A stretch of DNA of 37,740 nucleotides from Chara braunii (lineage: Eukaryota > Streptophyta > Charophyceae > Charales > Characeae): NCBI GenBank assembly GCA_003427395.1, contig BFEA01000096.1:2183407-2221146 (forward strand), written 5' to 3'. The translations under genes were made by a program, and so were the position numbers. Shown one piece after another: positions 18,661 through 28,655 of the stretch; within the stretch, counting starts at the first letter, position 1; every line of letters starts with the position of its first letter. The notes under the pieces are model-generated. The model was not told where the DNA came from, did not search any database, and worked only from the letters and a program-made list of their open reading frames with translations.

Positions 18661-19640
18661 TCTCTTATCTCAATATCAGAAATGAACTGAAAAAACAGAT
18701 CCGCCAGGGTTATGGGAGTGATTCTATTTGGAGTCCTATCATTGAAACTCTACGAGAGAACCCTGAGTTGTTTTTGGAATATCGAATGGCTCATGGCTTA
18801 CTCTTCTTGCTGGATAAAACCGAAGAACGATTGTGTGTCCCTCACCTAGAATCAATTAAGAGTTTATTCACTGGGAAATGTCATGATGCAGAAGGACATT
18901 TTGGTTTTAAGAACACGTATGCCGATGTACATGAACGTTTTGAATTGAAAGGAATGAAGGGAGATGTACTAACGTATGTGCGAACTTGTGTTGTATGTCA
19001 GAGGAACAAATCCTCACATGAGAATCCGATGGGACTATTGAGACCGCCGCCGATTCTAAGTGAGCTATGTGAGTCTATTTCAATTGACTTTATGAGTCTC
19101 ACTAATGGTCATCGTTGATAGATTCTCTAAGTATGCTATGTTCATTCCTTTGCCTGCTGAAACTATAACCGAACTAGTCATTCAAGAGTTTCAAATGCGA
19201 TGGGTCTCTGAGTATGAATTTCCCAAAACCATCATATCCGACAAAGATATTCGGTTCATCAGTCTACAATGGTAGAAGTTGATGGAAGTCTATGGGACCA
19301 GGTCAACCATGTCGTCAGACCGACATCCTGAAACGAATGGCCAAACTGAGCAAATGAATCGTCTTTGCCAACAACTTTTGCGAATGTATGTCCGCCTGGA
19401 CCAGATTGATTGCGATGAGAACTTGCCAAAATTGCTAATGCTTATAATAACAGTATACATATTGTCACAGGTAGAACGCCTAACATACTGCATAAAGGAT
19501 GGAAGCCTAGGTGTCTCATTGATACACTACCCAGGGACCAGATTCAAAGGCTACCCCCAGGTATACGTGAATTCGCAGTTTTGTATAAAGAAGACATTAA
19601 GAAGATGAAGGAAAACATACAGAAATCCCAACTGCAAATG
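18661..19640 (+). pseudogene. Element B integrase
   Basis: The zinc domain is intact (KCHDAEGHFGFKNTYADV, CVVCQRNKSS). The catalytic core has SIDFMSLTN, then a small deletion/frameshift at about 19105-19115 and VIVDRFSKYAMFIPLPAET. SDKDIRFISLQW follows with TAG 19273-19275 (Gln in A and E), then SSDRHPETNGQTEQMNRLCQ carrying the Glu. Another frameshift near 19430 leads into RTPNMLHKGWKPR-like sequence in a different frame. It would be the strand-transfer enzyme in a live element. Confidence 0.85.
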
Positions 19641-20087
19641 ATCGAAAAAGCTAATAAACATCTTCGTCCTTCACAGTTCCAAGAAGGAGACTTTGTTTGG
19701 GTTAAGTCTAAGGAGTTTTCCTTAGAAGAAAATGTGTCTCAGAAACTGCTACCTGTCTACTACGAACCCTGGGAAGTTCTCAAAGTGATTGGAGGTGAAG
19801 ATGGACCTTCCTATCGTATAGATGTACCTCTACATCGAATTGTAAGGACATACCCTGTCTTTCATGCATCTAAACTGCTACCCTACGTAGAAAGTGATAA
19901 CTTTCCGAAAAGGATATTGGAACATGGCTATTTTTCTACAGGTGGCAGAGGACGACCTCAGAAGTAGTAAAATGTAAAGTTCAAGTATCAACCTCCATCT
20001 GAAGCCAAATGGTTTAGTAGGAAAGAACTCCTACCCACTGCTCCTGACATTTTTGCTGCATATGAACGTGGATTAAGTGAAAATTAA
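19641..20087 (+). pseudogene. Element B integrase tail and chromodomain
   Basis: The frame carries RPSQFQEGDFVWVKSKEFSL, EENVSQKLLPVYYEPWEVLK, TYPVFHASKLLPYVE, then GRGRPQK, TAG-TAA (19965-19970; element A has Gln-Tyr), VKFKYQPPSEAKWFSRKELL, TAPDIFAAYERGLSEN and a final TAA at 20085-20087. This is the degenerate chromodomain seen in A, C, D and E. The final TAA is the natural end of pol. No strong polypurine tract is seen between it and the 3' LTR. Confidence 0.8.
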
Positions 20088-20130
20088 TGTATCTTATGTG
20101 ACGAAACTCGAAAACTGGGCCAACAGGAAT

Positions 20131-21320
20131 TGCAATAACCCATGTCATATGTCTCGTGGAAAGACTGAGGGCCAACTCGACCGCCCTCAGCTCAGGCCGA
20201 AACGGGGGCAAAATAGGACCCCGAACAAAGACTTAGGGCCTGGACGAGTGACAATTGACTTTAGTCAACTGTCATGACCCCAACAGTCAAAGTCCAAAGG
20301 TACCTAGCCTAGGCCACTGGTCAAGCACACACACTTGTTTGTATGCAGGTACCCAAACAGCATCAGGTCCAAGGGAGAAGTCCGCAACTGTACAATCCGG
20401 GGCCTCAACTATGAGTCAATCTGGACGACTGTGGGAAAAGCACCTGAGGTCAGACTACCTCGACATCTGTTACTTAAGGCTGACCTGGAGTGAGTCAAGC
20501 ATTCAGTCTTGCTATGCTGCTTTGACGCTGGCTCGACTTTGACTAGACGCTGGCATTATGCTGGCTCGACACTGGCTAGATGTTGACTATGCACTGACGA
20601 TGTGGATGACGACACGAGGTGGAGACAGCATGCTGGCGCTTTTGGTATTATGCGCCAGGCTTGCTGAGGTGTTGACAAGGCGCTATCTCTGGTCTACATT
20701 GCTGATGTGGCGCTAACTCTGGTCTACATTGCATGCTGATGTGGCGCTACCTCTGTTCTACATTGCATGCTGACGTGGCGCTACCTTTGGTCTACTTGCC
20801 TGCTGATGTGGCACTGCCTCTAGTTTACAGTGCATGCTGATGTGGAAATGCCACTGGTCTCCATTGATGATGTGGCATATGCCACCTGTTTTGATTATTG
20901 ACGTGGCATTGTCCACGCTGTCGACATGAGGTGACTGGTTGCGAGGAGGAGGAAGATCGGGATCTGTGGATGAAGGAGGCCAGGTACTCACCTGAGATTA
21001 ACGTTGTCCCTGGAATCTGCTATGTCTTCGTGGTCTTCACGAGATAAAGTGCCACTTGGCACTATTGTGTGTGTGATCAGGAATGTGGCACTATTGTTGA
21101 CATGGAGAGGGAAGAAGCCAGGAGAAGGAGAGGGGTCTGAAGGGATTATTATTGTGTGATCTTTCATCTTCTCCTTTGTCTATTCCCCCTCCACTCTCTT
21201 CTTTGACGGTAATGAGTTACTGTTTGAGATATCACTTCACAATTTGGAGACTTTGATGCAGATAATGAGACTACTGATGTTTGACGACTTCTAAGTATCT
21301 GCCAGACTGGGTTCATTACA
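20131..21320 (+). repeat. Element B 3' LTR
   Basis: It aligns end to end with 12644-13833. The same opposed TTGAC motif is at about 20251-20270, the same minisatellite at about 20673-20935, and the same purine-rich end block (gagagggaagaagcc). The right end 'ttcattaca' equals the 5' copy. It is followed by 'gtggtgtcaga', which is both a GTGG duplication and a near-match to a primer site. Confidence 0.9.
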
Positions 21321-21541
21321 GTGGTGTCAGATGGGTGTTAGAAAACTACTGCGCAGTCATGGTACAGTTTGTAATTGCATTTCAAACTGCGTTTTAGCAG
21401 TTTAGTCAGGGCCCGAGGTTCAGATGCAGTTGCCCGAGTTTCAGAAACGCGGGCTGGGCTTTTTTAGCAGTTCAGTCAGGCACATGGCCCTTTTTTTGCC
21501 GTTTTTTTTTTTCTATTTCCCCCGTCGCGTGGCGGGGCCAC

Positions 21542-21626
21542 GGCCGAGATGTCTCGGCCACACCTGAGGGGAAAAAAGAAAAGGCATCTAATTGCGTGGT
21601 GGGGCCACGGCCGAGATGTCTCGGCC
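21542..21626. repeat. Two copies of a perfect dyad, GGCCGAGATGTCTCGGCC
   Basis: Copies lie at 21542-21559 and 21609-21626, with 8-base arms around TG, embedded in 34-base direct repeats 67 bases apart. They sit in the interior of the TIR element. Subterminal dyads of this kind are candidate transposase-binding sites, which is inference. Confidence 0.7.
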
Positions 21627-21689
21627 AAGCCTTACGGGTTGGGGGAGAAGGGGGGGAAGGGGACAAAAAAACACCGGGAAAAAAAAAAA

Positions 21690-21746
21690 NNNNNNNNNNN
21701 NNNNNNNNNNNNNNNNNNNNNNNNNNNNNNNNNNNNNNNNNNNNNN
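21690..21746. other. Assembly gap (57 N)
   Basis: The gap follows a run of A and lies between the arms of the inverted-repeat element. Palindromic and homopolymer DNA probably blocked assembly. True length is unknown. Confidence 1.
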
Positions 21747-22118
21747 TGCTCAAAAAGGCCAGCCCGAGTTTAAACTGCATTTGAAACTCCGGCCCTGACT
21801 AAACCTCTAAAATGCAGTTTAAAATGCAATTACAAACTGCTTTCAGGACTGCGCAGTAGTTACCCCCCCCCTCAAAAAAAGGCCCAACGGATAGTTTTCA
21901 ACCGAAATTGCCGAAATTGTCGTTTCAAAGTGCGTCTGTTACCTTTTTGCCAGTGCGTGTTTTTTCGCCGTAAGAACTCAAAACATGCCGCACCTCCCGT
22001 TGTTTTGTTTTCTTTATAGTACTCAAGAGTCTCTGTTTTTTCTTTTGTGACTCCCCTGGAAAGATGGGAAGCAATAGATTGTCTGTGAACCCCTTTTTTG
22101 GGGGGGTTAACTTCAGTA

Positions 22119-22285
22119 GAGTCACAAAAACGAGTTATAACTGCACTATGGGGCAAGATACAGTTTGAAATTGCAGTTTGGGCTCCCTACCTGGCCAGAA
22201 AGCTGGGTTGTATACATTGCCCGAACTGCAATTCGAAACTGTATATTGGCCCATAGTGGAATTATAACTCGTTTTTTAGACTCCT
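22119..22285. mobile_element. Hairpin (foldback) element with about 65-bp arms
   Basis: The left arm 22119-22183 ('gagtcacaaaaacgagtt' onward to 'attgcagtttggg') is the near-complement of 22220-22285. The spacer is about 36 bases (22184-22219). Transcribed RNA would form a long imperfect hairpin resembling a miRNA precursor or a MITE. Phrases such as 'cagtttgaaattgcagttt' are shared with the arms of the element at 21344-21861, so the two belong to related families. It lies at the distal edge of element E's LTR. Confidence 0.7.
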
Positions 22286-23258
22286 GCAATCAGACTTGTC
22301 TTCTCCGACACTCAGCATGCGTACAAACAGATGACAATCAAGCTGGCAACTTGCGCCCACACAAAGCTCAGAGTCAACGTAGCCAAGAACACAGTTTAGA
22401 TTCAAACTTGTCTCGTACGGCTATGGTCATACACCATACTCCCAGTAACTGATTCGTACACACACACTGGATCTCCTTGGTGTCCCGCTCACACAAACAC
22501 AACACACTCAACACACACACTCACACTAACTAAGGGAACTGGCAGCTATGGCTGCCTTGTACCTCCTATCACTAACACAAGGAGCTATAGCCACGTCTTC
22601 TTCCTCTTAGCCCACTTCCTCTTCGGGCACCTGCAGACCTTTGTACACAAGACGCTCCGACAGCACTTCCGCACGGCTCACAGGCAGAATGAATGAATGC
22701 CTTGGTGCTGCATCTCTATTTATACTTCGGATTGTCAAAGGCCTGCCCTTGGACCCTGGGCCCGGGGTGCACACAGTCCCACATGGTACTTGCCGACTTG
22801 ACAAGGCGCGACCGGGACTAGGTACCGCTGACTGGGCTGAGTTAGACTGCCCACTTGCCCACTTGCCTACGAACTGCTAGCTGGGACTCACGAAGGGGCA
22901 GAGTAGACTGTTCTAGAAGGACCTAGCCTAACCTATGTGGCCCGTCGGTGCTGTGGCAGCTACGGCCTACGTTGACCTCTCGGTACTGTAGCAGCTACGA
23001 CCCCTACCACTGCTAAGACAGCTAATCTACGCACCTATTGTTCAAGACGCGACGACCACCCTACCTACAACAAACAAACAGGCGACTTTCAAGACACAGG
23101 TCGCTGGTTCAAGCACACACGGGTCAACTGGTACTGTACACGGGTAAGGGAGAGGTCTGGGGATTGAGCCCTGGGAACTGCATACCGCAAAGGAGAAAAC
23201 CATTTCACTCCCGCCGGCCTAAATTAGAGGTCCTCCGAGAATACTTTAATGCAAGGCA
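22286..23258 (-). repeat. Element E 3' LTR
   Basis: On the minus strand it starts TGCCTTGCATTAAAG (23258 downward; alternative start 23243). It shares with element A 'ttctcggaggacctc', 'ggcgggagtgaaa', the TATA region, 'cattcattc..cctgtgagcc' and 'aggtctgcaggtgcc'. The distal end is unclear: similarity to A fades after the 'gccatagc.gcc' block near 22550, and the hairpin element begins at 22285. Confidence 0.65.
22717..22724 (-). promoter_or_regulatory. TATA box of element E LTR
   Basis: TATAAATA on the minus strand, followed by GAG, in the same context as the TATA box of element A. About 30 bases downstream lies the shared 'cattcattc' predicted start region. Confidence 0.6.
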
Positions 23259-24227
23259 GGACCTTTGCCTTTCATTTGATTCTCTGTTGTAGGCGTGTAC
23301 TATGTTGGGTGTGGTCTCTAGCAGCTCTGTTCTTGTAAACCAGCGGTCGTCCTCGGGTTCCTGATAAGCAAATCAGACTTTGTATTGTTTTTGGGGATGA
23401 CTTCTACCTCCCGTTCTGAACACATCCTCTTCCACAATGTGGTCTATATCATATGCGCCATCCATGTCCGGTGAAATCATTGATCGACACGATGGGAATT
23501 GTTGACTGGTGACGCAAGGCAGCAACTTTGATGCGTGGAAGACGGGGTATGCGTGAAGGTGTGCTGGTATCTCAATTGTGTAAGATGGTCCGTCCTCTCC
23601 GCCTTTTACTTCTAAGACATGCCACGGTCCCCTGTATGCGGGTAATAACTTTTGTGAGATGTTCTCTTCCGGGGCGAACTCCTTAGACTTGACCTAGACT
23701 TTATCTCCTACCTGGAAGGCTGGAACAACGATGGGTGGCCATGCTTATTCGCGTATTCTATGATCTTGTGTTGTGCTTTTCTCAGATTCTCAGTCACTCT
23801 TGCGATTTCTCTTTCAAGCTGCAGCTCAAACTCCCTAGTTCTGGGTGGCAATCTCTGTATCTGGTCACGATTCAGTCCTTCAATGGCCTGCGTGGTCTAA
23901 AGGACTTGTGTAACTCGTTAGGAGTTATACAGGAAACTAAGTGGACAATGTTGTTAATATAGGCGCTAGCTACCTTAGGCAGCATCTCATCCCATTTAAC
24001 CTGATCCGGTCTAATATACATTCTCAGTATTCGTTGCGGGATCTTATTCATTTGCTCAGTCTGACCCTTGGCCTCTGGATGGCAGCCAGACGACATCAAT
24101 AACTTTGAGGCTTTAGCCATAGACTCTCATCAGCTTCTGCCAATGCTGGCTTATAAACCGCGTGTCTCTATCACTAACTATGGACAGCGGAATATCGTGC
24201 TCACTTACCCAGGCATCCAATAACTTC
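23259..24227 (-). pseudogene. Element E integrase C-terminal part and chromodomain
   Basis: Minus-strand motifs in order: SEHDIPLSIVSDRDTRFISQ, HWQKLMRVYG, a stop/frameshift, KLLMSSGCHPEAKGQTEQMN (Glu of the D-D-E core), RILRMYIRPDQVKWDEMLPK, then tail and chromodomain (GAYDIDHIVEEDVFRTGGR, QYKV, stop, FAYQEPEDDRWFTRTELLET, TPNIVHAYNRE). The WQKL and Gln codons here show what element B's TAG at 19273 replaced. At least one frameshift and several stops make it inactive. Confidence 0.82.
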
Positions 24228-25600
24228 TGTTACGATCCTGGCCAATTTCGAAGTATACAAACATCAGAAAGTACAATGTCTTCCAGTTGCAAAAAGAAAT
24301 GAATGAACTTGAGAGGAGAGAGAGGGAAAGACGAAGAAGAAGAAGTAAGAAAGAAGAAGAAGATGGTGTGCTCCAGCATAGACCAATGACAAGGCTCTTC
24401 TTCCTCGCCAACCAATTCCTCCTCCTTATCTCCTCCGCTCTTATTCAAACAAGAAATAACAATAATAATGTTGAATGGCTGAACCAGAATCAATGTCCGA
24501 ATCCCACTTCTACTGCAGGCACAACATGAGGTCCACCATAGCCATGGCCACCCTTCCTCTTCCTCTACATACAGGTCGAGGCTATGGCGGAGTACTGAGG
24601 GCTCTCCCTCCTGTCCAAAGGACAACCCATAGCAGCTATGCCGCTGCCCTTCTGTCCCCAGGTCAACTCCATGCGGCTATGCTGCTGCCCACTCAACCGC
24701 CATGCCTGACTCTGTCCCGAGCTTCCTTGATGCGGCACTACCCCCACTGGGGCCTTCCAGATGCAGCGCCTAACAAGGTGATGAAGATGGTGTCTACCAT
24801 AGCCAGGTAAGTACCCCACCACTCTCCTCCTTGGTCCCCTTCTCCCTCCTCCTCCTACCGGTAGAGCTCCACCATAGCCAAGGTGGAAGCTCCCGACTTC
24901 TTCCTCCTAGCAGCGCGGTAGTACCCAGCGCCACTCCAGCCAGCGCTCCAGCAGCGTGTCGCCAAACTTGCACACTAAAGAATTACGCTGAGCTCTTGCC
25001 TCGGCCTCTTGATATAGCGGCCTACTTGCCTCCTAGGCGGTGACTTCGAGGCCGCTCGGCCTCCCAAGCAACCGGTACCTCCTCCCTTTCGGAGAGAAAC
25101 ATCATTGCGGATTGTGATATTGCCCGTACAGGCTCTAGACTCAAACTAGATGGACTGGTACCGGCCTAGACCTAGCCTACCGCTACTGGGCCTCTAAAAA
25201 TGTCAACTTTGTCTTCTTCTGCTCGGCTTCGAGTACCCGACATATCTACTGCTACTGGGTGCGGTACCGGCCTACCTGCTACTTAAGCGTTTTTCCGCTG
25301 CTCTAAGCACCGCGGGCCCCTGGCTCCGCTACTTGAGTGTTTTCCCGGCTGCAATCCTCAATGCCACTACCACAGGTAAGTACCGGCGCTACGGGCCTGC
25401 CAAACAAGCAAGTACCCTTGCGGATCACACACACACTCATGCCGACAAACACTCAGACAGGCCCGCAAGTCCACAGGAACTCATACATACAGACTTAGAA
25501 AACACAGCAAAATGCGGGAATCTTGGCAAGGCATCCATTCCATCGACAGAACTTCAGAAATCAGCAGTGTTCTCAGTCTGTGTTATGGCGGGTCATTGCA
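24228..25600 (-). repeat. Element D 3' LTR
   Basis: On the minus strand, TGCAATGACCCGCCATAAC opens the LTR and CCAGGATCGTAACA closes it. Homology to the C LTRs is clear throughout (for example 'ggaggccgctcgg', 'aggccgctatatc', 'agacaccatcttcatcacc') but with much divergence. It contains a shorter GAA/TTC tract (24305-24365) where the C LTRs have a long pure TTC run. Confidence 0.85.
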
Positions 25601-25616
25601 CTACCCCCCCTTCAAG
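25601..25616 (-). other. Element D polypurine tract
   Basis: On the minus strand 'cttgaagggggggtag' directly precedes the LTR start TGCAATG. This is a textbook position for plus-strand priming. The same tract is missing from element C because of a deletion. Confidence 0.7.
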
Positions 25617-25728
25617 AGCGAGGTCCCTTCGAGCGAGTAACTCAATCAGAGTCCTTGCATAATGCATCATAAGCATAAATCGCAAAGAGAGATCGGGTAT
25701 GTTCCGTAGGGGTGAGGGTAGCGGTGAA

Positions 25729-27279
25729 TTAAGGCCGTTGTTTGGAACTAATCAATCGTTCGTATGCGTTGACGACTCGCGGGGCACTCTGCAACAAATC
25801 TGTCTTAGCAATCCAGTAAAAGTCATTCAATGGATGATACAGGAAGTAGACTTTGTATTGTTTGTCTCTCCCCTTCCCACTGTGCTCGACAATTTTGTCA
25901 ATCTCGTGACCGCCCTTGATTGCATGAGGAATCCTTGATTCTCGATACGTAAAAGTTTCGGGTGGTTCATACGGAAACGACTTTGATGCATGAAAGACTG
26001 GGTACGTGCGCATATGAGGAGGCACGTCGATCGTGTAAGAAGGACCAAATGAATCATTGCCTACTCGGTTCAGCACCTTCCACGGACCGTAGTACTGAGG
26101 AAGAAGCTTCCGTGATACACCTTCGTCTTCAGAAAACTTAGACATCTCAACCCAAACATAACTTTCCACTGTAAAAGGGTCAGGCTTGAGCATTTTGTTT
26201 GCATGCTTAATCATGGCACTGCGTCACCTTTCCATAGCTGCGGCAACAACTTTGAGCAAACGATCAAACTTAGCGCTGTAGCCTGGCTAGCCAAGTGTCA
26301 GGTCAGGTGGCTGTTCAGGAAACAGATAGGATAGAGGATTGCGAATTTTTCACCCCAGGTGCAGCCGGTTAGGTGTCATCCCGGTGGAGGAGTGTATGGA
26401 GTTGTTGTACAAACCCTACACAATGGGCAACTCCTCATCCCAAGAATTCTTATCAGGCACAATTAGAGCTCGGAGAAGTTGGATCACAGTCTGGTTGATC
26501 TCCTCGGCTAGCCCATTGGCTTCGGGATGTCGACCAGATGTCATGTTGAGCTTGATGTCATAGATCTGGGAGGTGAAGTCCTTCCAATCTGCGCTTATGA
26601 ACCTAGTGTCCAAGTCACTCACGAGAGTTTTCGGGGCCCCATACTGCTGAATGTACTTCTTATGAAACTCTTTGAAGGTCAGTTGGGGCGTGAGGTGGTA
26701 ATGGAATCAGATTCAGAAATTTTGAATAACGGTCAACGATCACCATTACTTGCGAATATCCATTCCTACTCTTCTTCCCCATTTCCGTGAAGTCGATGGA
26801 AAGAGAGTCACCCAGGCCATCAGGAATAGGAAGAGGATGCAGCAGCCCATAAGGCTTTTGCCGAGACGGTTTGATGCGTTGACAAATTTCACACTCAACC
26901 ACAAACTTCCGTGTCATTCCTTTCATTCCAGGCCATACAAACTTTTGCAGCAGACTTCCGTATGTTTTCTCAAAACCGAAGTGTCCACTCCGGCCATGAG
27001 CCAAGTCCAAGAAGTGAGTAAGGATCGGCTCATGGTTGGGTACACAAAGTCGGTCGCGCTTCCCGTAACGTCGAAAAAGTAAGCCCTTACATTCATGGAA
27101 ATTAGGCTGACTGCTAGGGTTAACCCGAATCTGCTCAAGGATGGGATTGAGTTTCGGGTCCTTGGCAGTGTGCTCAATGAGTTCGTCCTTCAAATTCTTA
27201 CGGAGATCATAGGAACCCACAAGGCAAGTCATGTACTCAGGATGGAGAGACAAAGAATCCGCAACGCGATTGTAACAAC
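25729..27279 (-). pseudogene. Element D integrase and chromodomain
   Basis: The minus strand encodes YNRVADSLSLHPEY (end of RNase H) and an intact zinc domain (HFLDLAHGRSGHFGFEKTYG, CEICQRIKPS). The catalytic core follows: SLSIDFTEMGKKSRNGYSQV, VIVDRYSKF, SDLDTRFISADWKDF, GRHPEANGLAEEINQTVIQL. Then come the tail (VWVEMSKFSEDEGVSRKLLP, QYYGPWKVLNRVG) and a chromodomain (HEIDKIVEHSGKGRDKQYKV, NDFYWIAKTDLLQSAPRVVN, AYER). Breaks lie near 26640 and 26220-26415. This is the best-preserved integrase/chromodomain of the window. Confidence 0.85.
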
Positions 27280-28641
27280 TGTAATGACCCGCCAAAAACA
27301 CAGACTGAGAACACTGCTGATTTCTGGGATTTGCCGCTGGAATGAATGCCTTGCTGAAATTCTCGCATTCTGCTGTGATTTCCATGTCTGTGTGTGTGTG
27401 CGTGCGTGCTGGTTTGCATGCCTGTCTGAGGGCTTGTCGGCTGAGTGTGTGTGTGACCCACAAGGGTACTTGTTGGTTGAAAGGCCCCGCAGGGCCGGTA
27501 CTTACCTCTGACCGTGACTGTGAAGGGTTGCAGGGGGGAAAACACTCGAGTAGCGGGGGTAGGCCCGCGACACTTAGAAGCAGAGGGGAAAAACACTCAA
27601 GTAGCAGATAGGCCGGTACCACTGAAGTAGTGGTAGAAGCGTCGGGCACTGGAGGCCGAGCAGAAGAAGACAAAAAGTTGGCATTTTCAGAGGCCCAGTA
27701 GCGGTAGGCTAGAGGTAGGCCGGTACCAGTCCAAGTAGCCCAGGTCTAGGGCCTGTCGGGAGGATAGCAGAGCCTGCAATGATGTTTCCCTCCGAAAGGG
27801 AGGAGGTACCGGTTGCTGGGAGGCCGCTCGGCCTAGGAAGTCACCGCCCAGGAGGCCAGTAGGCCGCTATATCTTCCGGAGGAGCTAGTAGCTCCTCCTC
27901 ATTTGCGGTATGCAAGGATTGGCGACATGCTGCTGGAGCACAGCGCTGGACTGGTACAGCGCTGCCTGGAGGTGAAGGGCAGCTAGCGCTCAGCCTGGCT
28001 ATGGCGAGCAGCCCAGCTTGAGGAGGAGGAAGAAGGGGGTGAAGGAGGAGAGTGGCGAGGCACATACCTGGCTATGGTAGACACCATCTTCATCACCTTG
28101 TTGGGCGCTGCATCTGGAAGGCCCCAGTTGGGGTAGTGCTGCACCAAGGAAGCTCGAGGCAGAGCTTGGCATGGCGGACCAGTCAGTAGGAGCAGCATAG
28201 CTGCTTTGGGTTGTCCTTTGGACAGGAGGGCAGGGCCCTTAGTAGTCCGCCATAGCCTATGCAAGTGAGAAGAGGCAGAAGGAGGGAAGCCATAACTATG
28301 GTGGACTTGTTGTTGTTGTTGTTGTTGAGTCAGCAGTAAGAGGGAACTTCGGATATTGATTCTGGCTCATCCACTCATTGTTATTATTATTATTGGGAGA
28401 AGAATAAGATTGGCGAAGTGAAGGAGGAGGAGGAAGGTAGAGAGAGAAGGGGGAATTGTCATTGGTCTTGCTGGTGTACATCTTCTTCTTCTTCTTCTTC
28501 TTCTTCTTCTTCTTCTTCTTCTTCTTCTTCTTTCTCTCTCCTCTGGTCTCTCTCTTTGCAAGTGCTTTCATTTCTTTCGTAATTGGGTGGCATTGTCTTT
28601 CATTGTGAATTTGCACTTTGGGAATGACCAGGATCGTAACA
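27280..28641 (+). repeat. Element C 5' LTR
   Basis: It starts TGTAATGACCCGCC and ends GGATCGTAACA. The ends form short imperfect inverted repeats (TGTAATGACCC / TGTTACGATCC). It includes a (TTG)n tract near 28308-28325 and a (TTC)n run at about 28482-28531. The TTC run in transcribed orientation would be pyrimidine-only. Confidence 0.9.
28482..28531 (+). repeat. (TTC)n microsatellite in C 5' LTR
   Basis: About 16 pure TTC units followed by 'tctctctcctctgg'. The 3' LTR has a shorter run at about 36719-36762, so the length changed after insertion. The same motif read as GAA encodes the poly-Glu tract of element A gag. Confidence 0.85.
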
Positions 28642-28643
28642 AT

Positions 28644-28655
28644 TGGTATCAGAGC
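28644..28655 (+). other. Element C primer-binding site (tRNA-Met)
   Basis: TGGTATCAGAGC lies two bases after the 5' LTR end, the plant initiator tRNA-Met primer site as in element B. Confidence 0.92.

Larger units (their letters stand above)
12644..21320 (+). mobile_element. Element B: complete but dead Ty3/gypsy chromovirus
   Basis: Two LTRs of 1190 bp each (12644-13833 and 20131-21320), both starting TGCAATAACCC and ending TTCATTACA, bracket a tRNA-Met primer site, a leader, gag, protease, RT, RNase H, integrase and chromodomain on the plus strand. The 4 bases GTGG flank both ends (12640-12643 and 21321-21324), a possible target-site duplication. The coding region carries many TAG/TGA codons and several frameshifts, and the protease and RNase H have each lost a catalytic residue. 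The two LTRs align throughout with scattered substitutions and small indels, so the insertion is not recent. Confidence 0.9.
21344..21861. mobile_element. TIR (foldback/MITE-like) element containing an assembly gap
   Basis: The left arm (21344 to about 21468, starting 'aactactgcgcagtc') is matched by the reverse complement of the right arm (21747-21861) through 'cagtttgtaattgcatt', 'ggtttagtcagggcc' (agtttagtcagggcc on the left) and 'cgggctgg(g)ct'. Arms of about 115-125 bases with some divergence define a terminal-inverted-repeat element. Inside are two 34-bp direct repeats (21527-21560 and 21594-21627), each carrying a perfect dyad. No transposase is visible, so it is non-autonomous unless the gap hides sequence. 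Confidence 0.7.
22286..24227 (-). mobile_element. Element E: 3' part of an A-family chromovirus, minus strand
   Basis: Read on the minus strand from 24227 down, it shows integrase core, integrase tail, chromodomain, polypurine run and LTR. All align more closely with element A than with B, C or D (for example YQEPEDDRWFTRTELLETTP against YQEP-DDRWFTRTKILETAP). It stops abruptly at 24227, inside the integrase core (KLLDAWVSEHDIPLSIVSDR), because element D is inserted there. The rest of E should lie beyond D, to the right of the window. Confidence 0.85.

Noticed and set aside
26660-27673. The 337-codon frame as a genuine host gene
   Set aside because: Its N-terminal half is antisense LTR and its C-terminal half is element D integrase. 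It is an insertion by-product, kept only as a finding.
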